A stretch of 64,000 nucleotides of DNA. Source: Ruminococcus sp. NK3A76 (GTDB taxonomy: Bacteria > Bacillota > Clostridia > Oscillospirales > Ruminococcaceae). Numbering within the stretch: the first letter of the stretch is position 1; each line of letters opens with the position of its first letter. The notes beneath the pieces were generated by a model, which had not been told where the DNA came from, did no database searches, and saw only the letters and a program-made list of their open reading frames with translations. The position numbers and the translations under genes are program-made. Of this stretch, positions 1 to 8,158 are shown piece by piece. The stretch spans positions 620,001 to 684,000 of the forward strand of contig NZ_JMMA01000002.1 of assembly GCF_000686125.1 (NCBI RefSeq). The letters are read 5' to 3'.

Positions 1-185
1 TACCACGCCTCGGCCTGCTCGGAAAACGATGTGTTGAGCGAGCCGTCTTCTATTATCTTCGGCGCTTTGGCAAGCTCACGCTTTTCTATCTGCTCATTGC
101 TCGATGCAAAAGGCATAGTGATAAGCGGTGCTGCGCACACCCCGAAGAAAAGGGCAGCGTAAATTATCTTAAAAGCCTTATTCAT
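1..185 (-). CDS. DHHW/AlgJ-like cell-envelope protein, N-terminal part (cut by window edge)
   Basis: Only the first 61 codons are in the window. The ATG at 185 has a GGGGGC Shine-Dalgarno 6 nt upstream. The product starts with a basic residue pair and a hydrophobic stretch (about residues 5-26), a signal peptide or membrane anchor. A charged segment containing KRELAKAP and then a short Q-A-E-A-W run follow. This resembles the N-terminus of DHHW/AlgX-AlgJ-type proteins that partner MBOAT acyltransferases. It lies 13 bp downstream of the MBOAT gene on the same strand, as in polysaccharide O-acetylation pairs. The catalytic part is outside the window, so the family call rests on N-terminal pattern and neighbour only. 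Confidence 0.6.
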   Translation of the reverse strand, partial: MNKAFKIIYAALFFGVCAAPLITMPFASSNEQIEKRELAKAPKIIEDGSLNTSFSEQAEAW

Positions 186-198
186 ATCCACGCCCCCC

Positions 199-1605
199 TT
201 AAAATCTGAAATAGATAAACGGGTTATATGTGCTCGATACAAGCGAGAGCACACACAGAGCGAATATCACAAGTGTTCCTGTATATGCGGTGTACTGTGC
301 GATGGGGTAGGCCTTTGTCTTTTCGAGCTTGGCTTTTATAAAAGGCACTGTGGGTATGCATATAATCACACCGAAGATGAATGCCGTGAGCACAAGGCCG
401 TTGAGCATCGAATAGACTGTAGCATCAACGCCTGCATCGCCTGCGCTGAATGTGAACATATCGGCTATCACCTTTACACCCTGTGTCAGAGTGTCTGCTC
501 TGAATATTACAAATGTGACTATCACAACGAGCATGGTGTATATATGCAGCAGCGGAGCGAGCTTTTTGTTCTTGGTGGGGATAAGCCCGTGGTTTTCAAG
601 CAGCAGGAAAAACCCGTGCGCAAGACCCCACACGATGAATGTGAAATTAGCCCCGTGCCAGAAGCCTGTCAGAAAGAAGACGATTATCTTGTTGACATCT
701 GTCCTGACCTTGCCCTTGCGGTTGCCGCCCAGGGGGATATATACATACTCCTTGAACCATGTCGAGAGGGAAATATGCCACCTTCTCCAGAAATCCTGCA
801 TACTGCCGGCGGAGAATGGGTAGTTGAAGTTGTCCTTGAAGTCAAAGCCGAACATACACCCAAGGCCTATTGCCATGTCAGAGTAGCCCGAGAAATCAAA
901 GAATATCTGCAAGCTATAGCACACAGCGCCTATCCACGCAGCGCCCGAGCCCAGCTTGTCAGGGTCAAGCCCGAAGACCGTGTCAGCCACAAGCCCCATC
1001 TGATTTGCTATGAGCACCTTTTTGGCAAGGCCTGTTATAAAGCGGTTGACGCCTCTTGAGACCCTGTCGGCTGTAAGCTCACGCTTGTGCAGCTGGGCTT
1101 CGATATCGTGATACTTGACGATAGGCCCGGCAATAAGCTGCGGAAAGAACGATATGTACAATAAAACGGACATCAAGCTTTTCTGCACCGACTTTTTGTC
1201 TCTGTAAACGTCGATAACATAGCTGAGCCCCTGAAATGTGAAGAAGGATATGCCTATCGGCAGCCTTATCTTCGGCACGGGTATGCCGATGCCTGTCGTG
1301 TCATTAATAAGCTGTGCAAAGAAGCCTGTGTATTTAAAGGCGATGAGGAGTCCGATATTTAATAGCACTGCTAAGAACACCGCCGCCTTGTCATGCTTGT
1401 CCTTTGATGCGGCACGCCCGAGGAAATAGTTTATGATGACGGATATTATCATGATAAACACAGCCACCGGCTCGCCGAATGCGTAGAACACAAGGCTTGC
1501 GAGCATCAACAGGATATTGCGTATGCTGTCTTTGGCGCATATGCAGTAAAGCCCGAATGTCACGGGCAGAAATATAAACAGGAATATGACCGAGCTGAAG
1601 GTCAT
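199..1605 (-). CDS. MBOAT family O-acyltransferase (AlgI-like)
   Basis: 468 residues, the usual AlgI/DltB length, with about ten hydrophobic segments spread over the whole chain. The MBOAT hallmark is visible as FWHGANF with the presumed catalytic His at residue 317, and an upstream DFWRRWHISLSTW block is typical of the family. These membrane enzymes move acyl, usually acetyl, groups across the membrane onto extracellular polysaccharide. The downstream DHHW-like gene probably supplies the extracytoplasmic transfer step. A sigma-A promoter sits upstream on the same strand. The actual polymer acetylated cannot be read from the sequence. Confidence 0.92.
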   Translation of the reverse strand: MTFSSVIFLFIFLPVTFGLYCICAKDSIRNILLMLASLVFYAFGEPVAVFIMIISVIINYFLGRAASKDKHDKAAVFLAVLLNIGLLIAFKYTGFFAQLINDTTGIGIPVPKIRLPIGISFFTFQGLSYVIDVYRDKKSVQKSLMSVLLYISFFPQLIAGPIVKYHDIEAQLHKRELTADRVSRGVNRFITGLAKKVLIANQMGLVADTVFGLDPDKLGSGAAWIGAVCYSLQIFFDFSGYSDMAIGLGCMFGFDFKDNFNYPFSAGSMQDFWRRWHISLSTWFKEYVYIPLGGNRKGKVRTDVNKIIVFFLTGFWHGANFTFIVWGLAHGFFLLLENHGLIPTKNKKLAPLLHIYTMLVVIVTFVIFRADTLTQGVKVIADMFTFSAGDAGVDATVYSMLNGLVLTAFIFGVIICIPTVPFIKAKLEKTKAYPIAQYTAYTGTLVIFALCVLSLVSSTYNPFIYFRF

Positions 1606-1700
1606 TATCTTCCCTCCCTATAGTCTTTATTGAAAGCCGGGTGACGCATTTATATTAGTAAGCCCCGGCGTTATTTCATTAATAATGAATGCACACATTT

Positions 1701-1730
1701 ATTATACCATAATAAATGTAATAAAGTCAA
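1701..1730 (-). promoter_or_regulatory. Sigma-A promoter for the MBOAT operon
   Basis: On the minus strand TTGACT (1725-1730) is followed by an 18-nt spacer and a perfect TATAAT (1701-1706). It lies about 95 bp upstream of the MBOAT start. Confidence 0.7.
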
Positions 1731-1862
1731 TAATTTATATCAAGCTGTAAACAAATTGTATAGATTTACAGGCCGCAGACATGAAATGCCGTAAAAATGC
1801 AAGGAATAACCGCCGTCTATGCATCATATACTGCTACAACACCTTACCGAAAGGATATGGCA

Positions 1863-3269
1863 ATGAATGAACTTATTGAGAGGATAGATAGTATGATCTG
1901 GGGCTTGCCGCTCACTTTACTGATACTCGGGTGCGGAGTTTTCCTGACAGTGCGCTTTGGCGGCGTGCAGTTTAAAAGGCTTTTTGCTGCACTCAGTCTC
2001 ACAGTCAGCAAAGAGCAGGGCGGTGAGGGCGATATATCGTCATTTGCGGCACTTTGCACAGCGCTCTCGGCAACTATAGGTACAGGGAATATCATAGGCG
2101 TTGCAACAGCGATAGCCGCAGGCGGCCCGGGTGCGCTTTTCTGGATGGAGGCGGCGGCAATCTTTGGCATGGCGACAAAATACGCCGAGGGCTTTCTTGC
2201 TGTAAAATACCGTGTCAGCGCCCCTGACGGCGGCAAGCTCGGGGGGCCTTTCTACTACATAGAAAAAGGCATGGGCAAGAGATTCAAGCCGCTTGCGTGT
2301 GTATTTGCGCTTAACGGCCTGCTCGTCGGGCTGCTCGGTATCGGCACGTTCACGCAGATAAACGGCATATCAGCAGCTGTGAACGCTCTCTTTGACGGTT
2401 CTCACGGGCGGCAGCTGACGGTCATGGGAAGCAGCTTCCCTCTTGTTAAGGTGATAACAGGCATCGTGGTGACGGTTCTTGCCGGGCTTGTCATAATCGG
2501 CGGTATCAGGAGCATTTCAAAGGTGTCGTCGGTTATCGTGCCGTTTATGGCTGTGCTGTATGTGGCCTGCACGCTCACGATAATTCTTTCCCATGCTGAC
2601 AGGCTGCCTGCGGCGATATATGAGGTGGTATCAGGCGCTTTCGGGCTCAAGGCGGTAGGCGGTGCAGCTGCCGGCAGGGGTGTCATGCTTGCTGTACGAA
2701 ACGGTGTAGCAAGGGGTATATTCTCAAACGAAGCAGGCCTTGGCTCGGCACCTATAGCAGCGGCCGCCGCCAAGACAAATGACCCGGTGCATCAGGGGCT
2801 CGTGACCATGACAGGGACGTTTATCGACACTATCTGCATATGCACGATGACAGGGCTCGCTGTTATTATCTCCGGCGCATGGAATGACACCTCGCTCGAA
2901 GGAGTAAACATCACCTCGGCAGCTTTTTGCTTCGGGCTGCCTTTGCCGGAGAGGGCGGCGCAGGCCATACTCACAGTCTGCCTTGTTTTTTTTGCTTTTA
3001 CGACTATTCTCGGCTGGAGCTATTATTCAGAGCGCTGCCTTGCATATCTTCTCGGCAGGCGCTACTGCGCAAAGGCCGCACTTGTCTTTGATGCTCTGTA
3101 TATCCTTGCAGTGTTCATAGGCCCTTATATGACCGCCACTCAGGTCTGGGGGATAGCGGACATACTAAATGCCCTTATGGCGCTGCCTAATATCATAGCG
3201 CTGATAGCCCTTTCCCCGATTATCGCAAAGGAGACAAAGGCATGGCATAGCAAGAATAGCAGTACATAA
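1863..3269 (+). CDS. Sodium:alanine/glycine symporter (AGCS family)
   Basis: 468 residues from the ATG at 1863, chosen because AAGGA at 1851-1855 is 7 nt upstream; more upstream in-frame ATGs lack a ribosome site. The protein is hydrophobic throughout, with about ten membrane spans. It carries the AGCS signature region GTGNIIGVATAIAAGGPGA followed by FWMEAAAIFGMATKYAE, and a later FSNEAGLGSAPIAAAAA block. The family imports alanine or glycine with Na+ (or H+). The gene stands alone, ending in a bidirectional terminator shared with the convergent gene. Confidence 0.93.
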   Translation: MNELIERIDSMIWGLPLTLLILGCGVFLTVRFGGVQFKRLFAALSLTVSKEQGGEGDISSFAALCTALSATIGTGNIIGVATAIAAGGPGALFWMEAAAIFGMATKYAEGFLAVKYRVSAPDGGKLGGPFYYIEKGMGKRFKPLACVFALNGLLVGLLGIGTFTQINGISAAVNALFDGSHGRQLTVMGSSFPLVKVITGIVVTVLAGLVIIGGIRSISKVSSVIVPFMAVLYVACTLTIILSHADRLPAAIYEVVSGAFGLKAVGGAAAGRGVMLAVRNGVARGIFSNEAGLGSAPIAAAAAKTNDPVHQGLVTMTGTFIDTICICTMTGLAVIISGAWNDTSLEGVNITSAAFCFGLPLPERAAQAILTVCLVFFAFTTILGWSYYSERCLAYLLGRRYCAKAALVFDALYILAVFIGPYMTATQVWGIADILNALMALPNIIALIALSPIIAKETKAWHSKNSST

Positions 3270-3270
3270 A

Positions 3271-3308
3271 AACGGACTGTCGGCTTATCTGACAGTCCGT
3301 TAAGTTTT
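3271..3308. terminator. Bidirectional intrinsic terminator between convergent genes
   Basis: AACGGACTGTC (3271-3281) pairs with GACAGTCCGTT (3291-3301), an 11-bp stem followed by TTTT on the plus strand. Reading leftwards the left arm is preceded by an A-rich run, giving U's on the other strand. It serves both the symporter and the convergent secreted protein gene. Confidence 0.8.
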
Positions 3309-4832
3309 TTATCCGATGTATCTCTTGTCAACAGGGTTTACTCTGTAGTCGTAGGGGAGAACATTGTAATTCCCGGAGAAGCTCTTGGCTTCTGCAAATA
3401 CAGGGTCGTAGAGATACTGGCCTATCGTTACCCATGAATGGCTCGTGTCGTGGCATACCGCAACATCTGTGTAGCCTATCTCTCTGAACAGGAACGCTGT
3501 TGCAGCACTCTCGGCAACACAGCAGCCCTGGTGGTTGTCGAAGATGTCGTTTGCAAAGGTCATCTCCCAGCCCTGCTGCCTGTAGATGGTTCTCAGCAGC
3601 CTGTACTGATGATACGGGAACGAGAGCACCCAGTTGAAGGCCTTGAGCCTCTTTTCAGCCATAGTGTCTGTGGGGTTGGTGATGCTCTTTAAGATTTTCT
3701 TGGCCTTTATCATCGTGGCTATCTTGTTTGCAGCCCAGTCATCTATCACAGCGTTGCCTTTTTTGTTTATCTTGATGCCGTCAACGGTGGTGTTTGTCTG
3801 CCTTCTGCCGTTTAGCCTGTCATAGAGCCTGTAGTTGCTGCCGACCTTTACCCAGCCCTGCTGCCTGATGCCGTTCTTGCTGAAGTAGTAGTAATAGTCG
3901 CCTATCTTATACTCTCCGCTGACATATTTCTTGCCCTCGTTTGAGTAGTAATAGTAGTTGCCGTTGTAGAGGAACCAGCCTGTTCTCACTATCTTGAATT
4001 TCTTGGTGAGCGTGCCTTTATAGTTGCCTTTGCCCTTGATGATGAGCTGTGCTGTACCTTTGTTTACGTTGTTTTTGTAGCTTATCTTGTAGTCGGTGCC
4101 GTTTTTGAGCGTCTTGCCGCCGAGCGTCACCTTGACCGACTGCCTGACAGCCGAGCCTGTGTACTTCATGGTCGCCTTAAGGCCTGTCACCTTGGCTTTT
4201 GCTATGCTTGCTGCGGTTATCTTGAAGGTGACGGTCTTAGTGTCGGCGTATTTGCCGATGCCTTTTATGGTTATCTTGCCGGTGCCCTTCTTGGTGTTCG
4301 AGGAATACGACAGCGTGTAGTCAGTTCCCTTAACGAGCTTCTGCGAGCCGTATTTGAGCACAGGTGCAGGCTTGACAGCCTTTCCGGTGTATCTGTATGA
4401 GGCTTTCAGGCCTGTCACAGACACCTTATTTATGTTCTTAAGCTGTGCTGTATAGTCTTTTTTGATCTCCTCGCCGCAGGCAGAGCATTTGTATACTGTG
4501 TAGCCCTTTGCTGTTAAGGTGGGGGCTACTGTCTTGACCTTTTTGTAGGTGTGGCTGAGCTTTTGCAGGGTCACGGCGTAGCTGTCGCCGCATTCGCACC
4601 TGAACACCTCAGTGCCGTTCTTGGTACAGGTGGACGGTGTTTTTGCGACCGACTTGTAGCTGTGAACGTGGGGCGGCTCGGGCTCCGGTTCGGGGTCTGG
4701 CTCAGGCTCCTGCGTGGTCACACTGTCACCCGGCGTTGCCGGTATATCCTCAGCACCTGCCGTTATGCCGCCCAGCAGGGGGCAGGCCATGAGTGAAAGG
4801 CACAAAAGCGCTGTCAGAAGTTTTTTGTTCAT
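3309..4832 (-). CDS. Secreted transglutaminase-like protein with Cys-pair and cell-wall-binding-like repeats
   Basis: 507 residues from the ATG at 4832, preceded by GGAGGA at about 10 nt. A signal peptide (residues 1-27, ending AGA) is followed by an acidic Pro/Glu linker. Then come two small CxC/CxxC-type modules with the HxYxxxxxxPTxTxxG pattern. Three MBG-like beta repeats follow (VTGLKA...YTG.AV). Tyr/Gly/Trp-rich repeats resembling choline/cell-wall-binding repeats come next. The C-terminal transglutaminase-like fold shows a Cys pair near residues 437-438 (GCCVAES), SHSW and a YDP Asp, which fit a Cys-His-Asp triad. Expected on the cell surface; the substrate is unknown. Similar multi-domain proteins are common in Ruminococcus. 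Confidence 0.8.
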   Translation of the reverse strand: MNKKLLTALLCLSLMACPLLGGITAGAEDIPATPGDSVTTQEPEPDPEPEPEPPHVHSYKSVAKTPSTCTKNGTEVFRCECGDSYAVTLQKLSHTYKKVKTVAPTLTAKGYTVYKCSACGEEIKKDYTAQLKNINKVSVTGLKASYRYTGKAVKPAPVLKYGSQKLVKGTDYTLSYSSNTKKGTGKITIKGIGKYADTKTVTFKITAASIAKAKVTGLKATMKYTGSAVRQSVKVTLGGKTLKNGTDYKISYKNNVNKGTAQLIIKGKGNYKGTLTKKFKIVRTGWFLYNGNYYYYSNEGKKYVSGEYKIGDYYYYFSKNGIRQQGWVKVGSNYRLYDRLNGRRQTNTTVDGIKINKKGNAVIDDWAANKIATMIKAKKILKSITNPTDTMAEKRLKAFNWVLSFPYHQYRLLRTIYRQQGWEMTFANDIFDNHQGCCVAESAATAFLFREIGYTDVAVCHDTSHSWVTIGQYLYDPVFAEAKSFSGNYNVLPYDYRVNPVDKRYIG

Positions 4833-4990
4833 ATATCTCATTCCTCCGATACAGGTAGTATTTCCATAAGAATAGTATATCATAGCTTTGTCTTTTTGGC
4901 AATAGCTTTATATTATTTTAGAATTTTTACAAAATATCTGTGAATAATCACGATGCCCTGTCATTTGCTGCCGGGCGCTTATTAAATCGT

Positions 4991-5019
4991 TTGACTAATC
5001 GTGTTTAATATGGTATAAT
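4991..5019 (+). promoter_or_regulatory. Sigma-A promoter for the TPM protein/hflX unit
   Basis: TTGACT (4991-4996), 17-nt spacer, TATAAT (5014-5019), 47 bp before the next start codon. Confidence 0.8.
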
Positions 5020-5065
5020 GGACGCAAAGCGTTTGATCAAGATATTTATGAAATGAGGTGCGGCG

Positions 5066-6568
5066 ATGAGCGGCCATAACAATAATAAAAGCATCTGGAA
5101 TACCGACCTGAACGAATACGGCTACAGAGCGTCATTCATCGGCGGCCGCAGGAGTTTCAGAAGACGCAATGCTGACAGGGATCTCAGGGAAGTTCTTATA
5201 TACGGTGCGCTGATACTGATAGTTCTGATATCGGCGATAGGCATTTCGTCAAGAGGACCTGAGATAACCAAGTCAACAAAGTCAAGAGACAAGATAAGTC
5301 CGACTATCAACACCCCGGCATCGTATATTGACGACCAGGCGGAGTTTATTGATGACAGGGGTGCGGCTGAGAGCGCAATGTCGTCTTTTTTCGGCAAGAC
5401 GGGTGTAGCGCCCTATATCGTCATAGTAAACAACAGCGCATTTGAAAAAGACAAAGCCTACTCTACAAAGAGCCTGAGTGAAGCTGCATACACAATGTAT
5501 GACAAGCTGTTTGACGACGGCGACCATATGCTGATATTGATGCTGCGGCTCGATGATGACAGCTTCAAATATGTTATCCACGTCGGCAGCAATGCTTCGC
5601 AGTTTATGGACGAGGAGGCTAAAACTATAGTCATCGACTGCCTTGAACACTACATCTACAAGCAAAAGCAGGAGGTGCGCTATGCAAACGACAAGCTGCA
5701 GGGCGGCAAGGCGATAGCAGATGCCTTTGATGATGCATCAGACCGCCTGATGCACAAGGATATGAGCGTGCTTGTGATAATAGGGCTTACAGCCGGCGGA
5801 AGCGTTGTGCTGATACTTGCTTTCAGATATATCCGTAAGCTGCGCAGAAAAGGCGGGCTCGTGATAGAAAAGGAATATCTGCCGGGCGAGTATGTTCCCC
5901 CGAGCGTTGTCAGAATCAGCGACACCGAGAACGCAAAGAAGGGCATCAAGTATAACTACGGCAGCGAGGGCGTTTCGGGCGATATACCTATGGGAACACT
6001 GCTTACCCACGATATGCTCCACCCGCAGATGGAGAGCGCTGTTATGCCGAGTGCGGCTTACCCGGGCGGCGTGCTTCTGAACAATCGCAAAAACGGCGCA
6101 CTTATGCCTGATGTCGAGATGCCGAGCGTTGAAAAGCCTTTCAATGACTTTGTGCGCAGGCAGGAAAAGACCGACGAGAGCGAGTTTTTAAGCTCCGGCT
6201 CTGTGTCATACAGAGACAACAAAGGCAACACCGTCTACATGAATAAGGAAGACGATATGAAGGCGCAGTTTAACAACTGGGCGCAGGATTACGCATCTCA
6301 AAACGGCGAGAGCGCATTTAAGGACGAGAGCGGCGACACACCCGTCAGCACATCTGTCTACCACGACAACAAGGGCGGCAGCGTGCTGCTAAAGGGAGAG
6401 AACAAGCCTGCCGATACACAGTCGCAGATAGACAAATGGGCAAGCTACTACGCATCAGTCAGGAATGATAGCAGCAGCCCGCTTCTAAACGAAGAAAAGA
6501 AAGACAACTGGCTCGATGACACTATCTCATCAGAGAATGACAAAAACAGCAGCCTGTTTCATTTGTAA
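5066..6568 (+). CDS. TPM-domain membrane protein
   Basis: 500 residues; ATG preceded by GAGGTG. The N-terminus is basic (GRRSFRRR), then a membrane span at about residues 41-60. A TPM-type domain follows at about 85-225, seen in DDQAEFIDD, the VAPYIVIVNN strand and a DDGDHMLILMLRL block. A second span is at about 233-257, and the rest is a long hydrophilic tail. The tail carries two similar segments (YRDNKGNTVYM and YHDNKGGSVLL, each followed by a W-A-x-x-Y-A-S motif), suggesting an internal duplication. TPM domains occur in Psb32/YgcG-type proteins of unclear biochemical role; no catalytic function is claimed. It is 18 bp upstream of hflX and probably co-transcribed. Confidence 0.7.
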   Translation: MSGHNNNKSIWNTDLNEYGYRASFIGGRRSFRRRNADRDLREVLIYGALILIVLISAIGISSRGPEITKSTKSRDKISPTINTPASYIDDQAEFIDDRGAAESAMSSFFGKTGVAPYIVIVNNSAFEKDKAYSTKSLSEAAYTMYDKLFDDGDHMLILMLRLDDDSFKYVIHVGSNASQFMDEEAKTIVIDCLEHYIYKQKQEVRYANDKLQGGKAIADAFDDASDRLMHKDMSVLVIIGLTAGGSVVLILAFRYIRKLRRKGGLVIEKEYLPGEYVPPSVVRISDTENAKKGIKYNYGSEGVSGDIPMGTLLTHDMLHPQMESAVMPSAAYPGGVLLNNRKNGALMPDVEMPSVEKPFNDFVRRQEKTDESEFLSSGSVSYRDNKGNTVYMNKEDDMKAQFNNWAQDYASQNGESAFKDESGDTPVSTSVYHDNKGGSVLLKGENKPADTQSQIDKWASYYASVRNDSSSPLLNEEKKDNWLDDTISSENDKNSSLFHL

Positions 6569-6586
6569 TTAAAAGGAGACGTAAAA

Positions 6587-7843
6587 ATGGCCGAAAACAT
6601 GATAACCACCGAGCAGAAGCCCCCGAGGGCGATACTTGTGTGTGTCGATACAGGGGAGTATGATGCGCAGCGCTCGCTCGACGAGCTTGAAGAGCTTGCA
6701 AACACCGCAGGCGCTGAGACTGTCGCTAAGGTGATACAAAAGCGCCCGACATTCGACAGCGCTACCTGCATAGGCTCGGGCAGGCTGGAGGAGATAGCAG
6801 AGCTTGCCGAGCGTGAGGATATCGAGCTGCTGATATTTGACTGCGAGCTGACAGCTACACAGACACGAAACATCGAAAACGTGACCGACACCCACACTAT
6901 AGACCGCACAACGCTTATCCTTGATATATTCGCACAGCACGCAAAGACAAGAGAAGGCCGCTTACAGGTCGAGATAGCGCAGTATAAATACCGCCTTGCA
7001 AGGCTTGCCGGAATGGGTGTCAAGCTCTCACGTCTGGGCGGCGGTATAGGCACAAGAGGCCCCGGCGAAACAAAGCTCGAAACTGACAAGCGCCATGTAA
7101 GAGAGCGTATGGCGGCACTTTCCGAGGAGCTTAAGGAGATAGAAAAGCGCCGTGAGCTGCACCGCAAAAGAAGAAAGAAGGACGGCGTGCTGACAGCGGC
7201 GATAGTCGGCTATACGAATGTCGGCAAGAGCACGCTGCTCAACACCCTCACCGAAGCAGGGGTGCTGGCAGAAAACAAGCTGTTCGCTACACTTGAGACC
7301 ACATCAAGAGCTATATTGCTGCCCGACGGCAGGAGCGTCACGCTTATCGACACGGTAGGTTTAGTCAGAAGGCTCCCTCACGGGCTGGTCGAGGCTTTTA
7401 AATCTACGCTTGAAGAAACAAGCAGCGCTGATGTGATCATCCACGTCACCGATGTGTCAAGTGATGACTGCCGTGAAAAGGCCGAGGCTACGGAAAAGCT
7501 GCTCGATGAGCTCGGCTGTGCCGATATCCCGGTGATAACAGTGCTCAACAAGTGTGACCTCGTGCCGGAGATAGATATGCTCGACACCTCGCAGGAGGCT
7601 TATGTGAAAATGAGCGCCAAGAAGGGCTTAGGAATAGAGTCACTGCTCGATGCTATCGTTAAGGCACTTCCCGAGACGCTCAGGCGTGGAAAGTATATGA
7701 TACCCTACGACAAGGCAGGGCTTATAAACAAGATACTCGAAGACGGCAAGATATTCTCGCAGGAATACACCCCCGACGGCACGCTCATCGACTGCCTTGT
7801 GAGCATAGAAAAGCTGTTTATGGTCGAGAGCTATGCTGTCTGA
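6587..7843 (+). CDS. hflX: Ribosome-associated GTPase HflX
   Basis: 418 residues with AAGGAG upstream of the ATG. The N-terminal HflX domain spans about 20-190 and ends in the diagnostic RLGGGIGTRGPGETKLE. The GTPase domain has G1 GYTNVGKST (about residue 207), a DTVGLVRRLP G3 region and NKCD G4. HflX splits or rescues stalled 70S ribosomes, notably under heat or antibiotic stress. Length and motifs are all normal. No dedicated promoter is evident, so it likely reads from the promoter at 4991. Confidence 0.97.
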   Translation: MAENMITTEQKPPRAILVCVDTGEYDAQRSLDELEELANTAGAETVAKVIQKRPTFDSATCIGSGRLEEIAELAEREDIELLIFDCELTATQTRNIENVTDTHTIDRTTLILDIFAQHAKTREGRLQVEIAQYKYRLARLAGMGVKLSRLGGGIGTRGPGETKLETDKRHVRERMAALSEELKEIEKRRELHRKRRKKDGVLTAAIVGYTNVGKSTLLNTLTEAGVLAENKLFATLETTSRAILLPDGRSVTLIDTVGLVRRLPHGLVEAFKSTLEETSSADVIIHVTDVSSDDCREKAEATEKLLDELGCADIPVITVLNKCDLVPEIDMLDTSQEAYVKMSAKKGLGIESLLDAIVKALPETLRRGKYMIPYDKAGLINKILEDGKIFSQEYTPDGTLIDCLVSIEKLFMVESYAV

Positions 7844-7879
7844 GAAATGTTAACTCTACATTAAATTTCCGACATATAC

Positions 7880-7908
7880 TTGACAAGCCGGCAGATTTGT
7901 TATATAAT
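7880..7908 (+). promoter_or_regulatory. Strong sigma-A promoter of the aromatic leader/aroF
   Basis: Perfect TTGACA (7880-7885), 17-nt spacer and perfect TATAAT (7903-7908). Transcription would start about 30 nt before the leader peptide. Confidence 0.9.
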
Positions 7909-7943
7909 TGATACCGTGATAACACTTTAAAGGAGAAAAGGAT

Positions 7944-8057
7944 ATGTACTTAACAGCTGCATTTGTCTTTACATACTTCTTTTTTGGCTCGTTTTACTTT
8001 TGGGGTAACGGGTCTGTTAGTCGTGTAAAGAAAGCTGTAAGGAATATGCTTCCTTAA
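7944..8057 (+). CDS. Aromatic-rich leader peptide of the aroF attenuator
   Basis: 37 codons from an ATG with AGGAG 9 nt upstream to TAA at 8055. Ten of the fourteen residues 7-20 are aromatic; the whole peptide has 7 Phe, 3 Tyr and 1 Trp, with a Phe triplet at 12-14 and F-Y-F-W at 17-20. The remainder is short and basic. No protein family is suggested; the composition is what a ribosome-sensing leader for Phe/Tyr/Trp supply would need, and the next gene encodes the first enzyme of aromatic synthesis. Placed between a perfect promoter and an intrinsic terminator, it is best read as a regulatory peptide. Confidence 0.85.
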   Translation: MYLTAAFVFTYFFFGSFYFWGNGSVSRVKKAVRNMLP

Positions 8058-8125
8058 ATAGTGATATCGCTTGTAGTTAAGTGAAATACGCTGTGGTTTT
8101 CTTTACGAAAGCTGCGGCGTTTTTT
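8024..8125 (+). promoter_or_regulatory. Transcription attenuator (antiterminator/terminator) before aroF
   Basis: The terminator stem pairs 8088-8101 with 8107-8120 (14 bp including G-U pairs, 5-nt loop) followed by six T's (8120-8125). A competing pairing joins 8024-8039, inside the leader reading frame, to 8092-8107: 9 perfect pairs (8025-8033 with 8098-8106) extended by wobble and Watson-Crick pairs. The two structures share the 5' terminator arm and exclude each other. A shorter protecting pairing, 7992-7997 with 8025-8030, lies exactly on the Phe17-Tyr18 codons. A ribosome stalled there would free the antiterminator strand. Folding was done by eye, not computed. Confidence 0.8.
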
Positions 8126-8158
8126 GATGTCTGATGAAAATGAAAGGAATGCGTAAAC

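Noticed and set aside
544-1059. Long plus-strand frame opposite the MBOAT gene
   Set aside because: It is antisense to a gene with clear family motifs, shows no domain, and reflects GC-rich codon structure.
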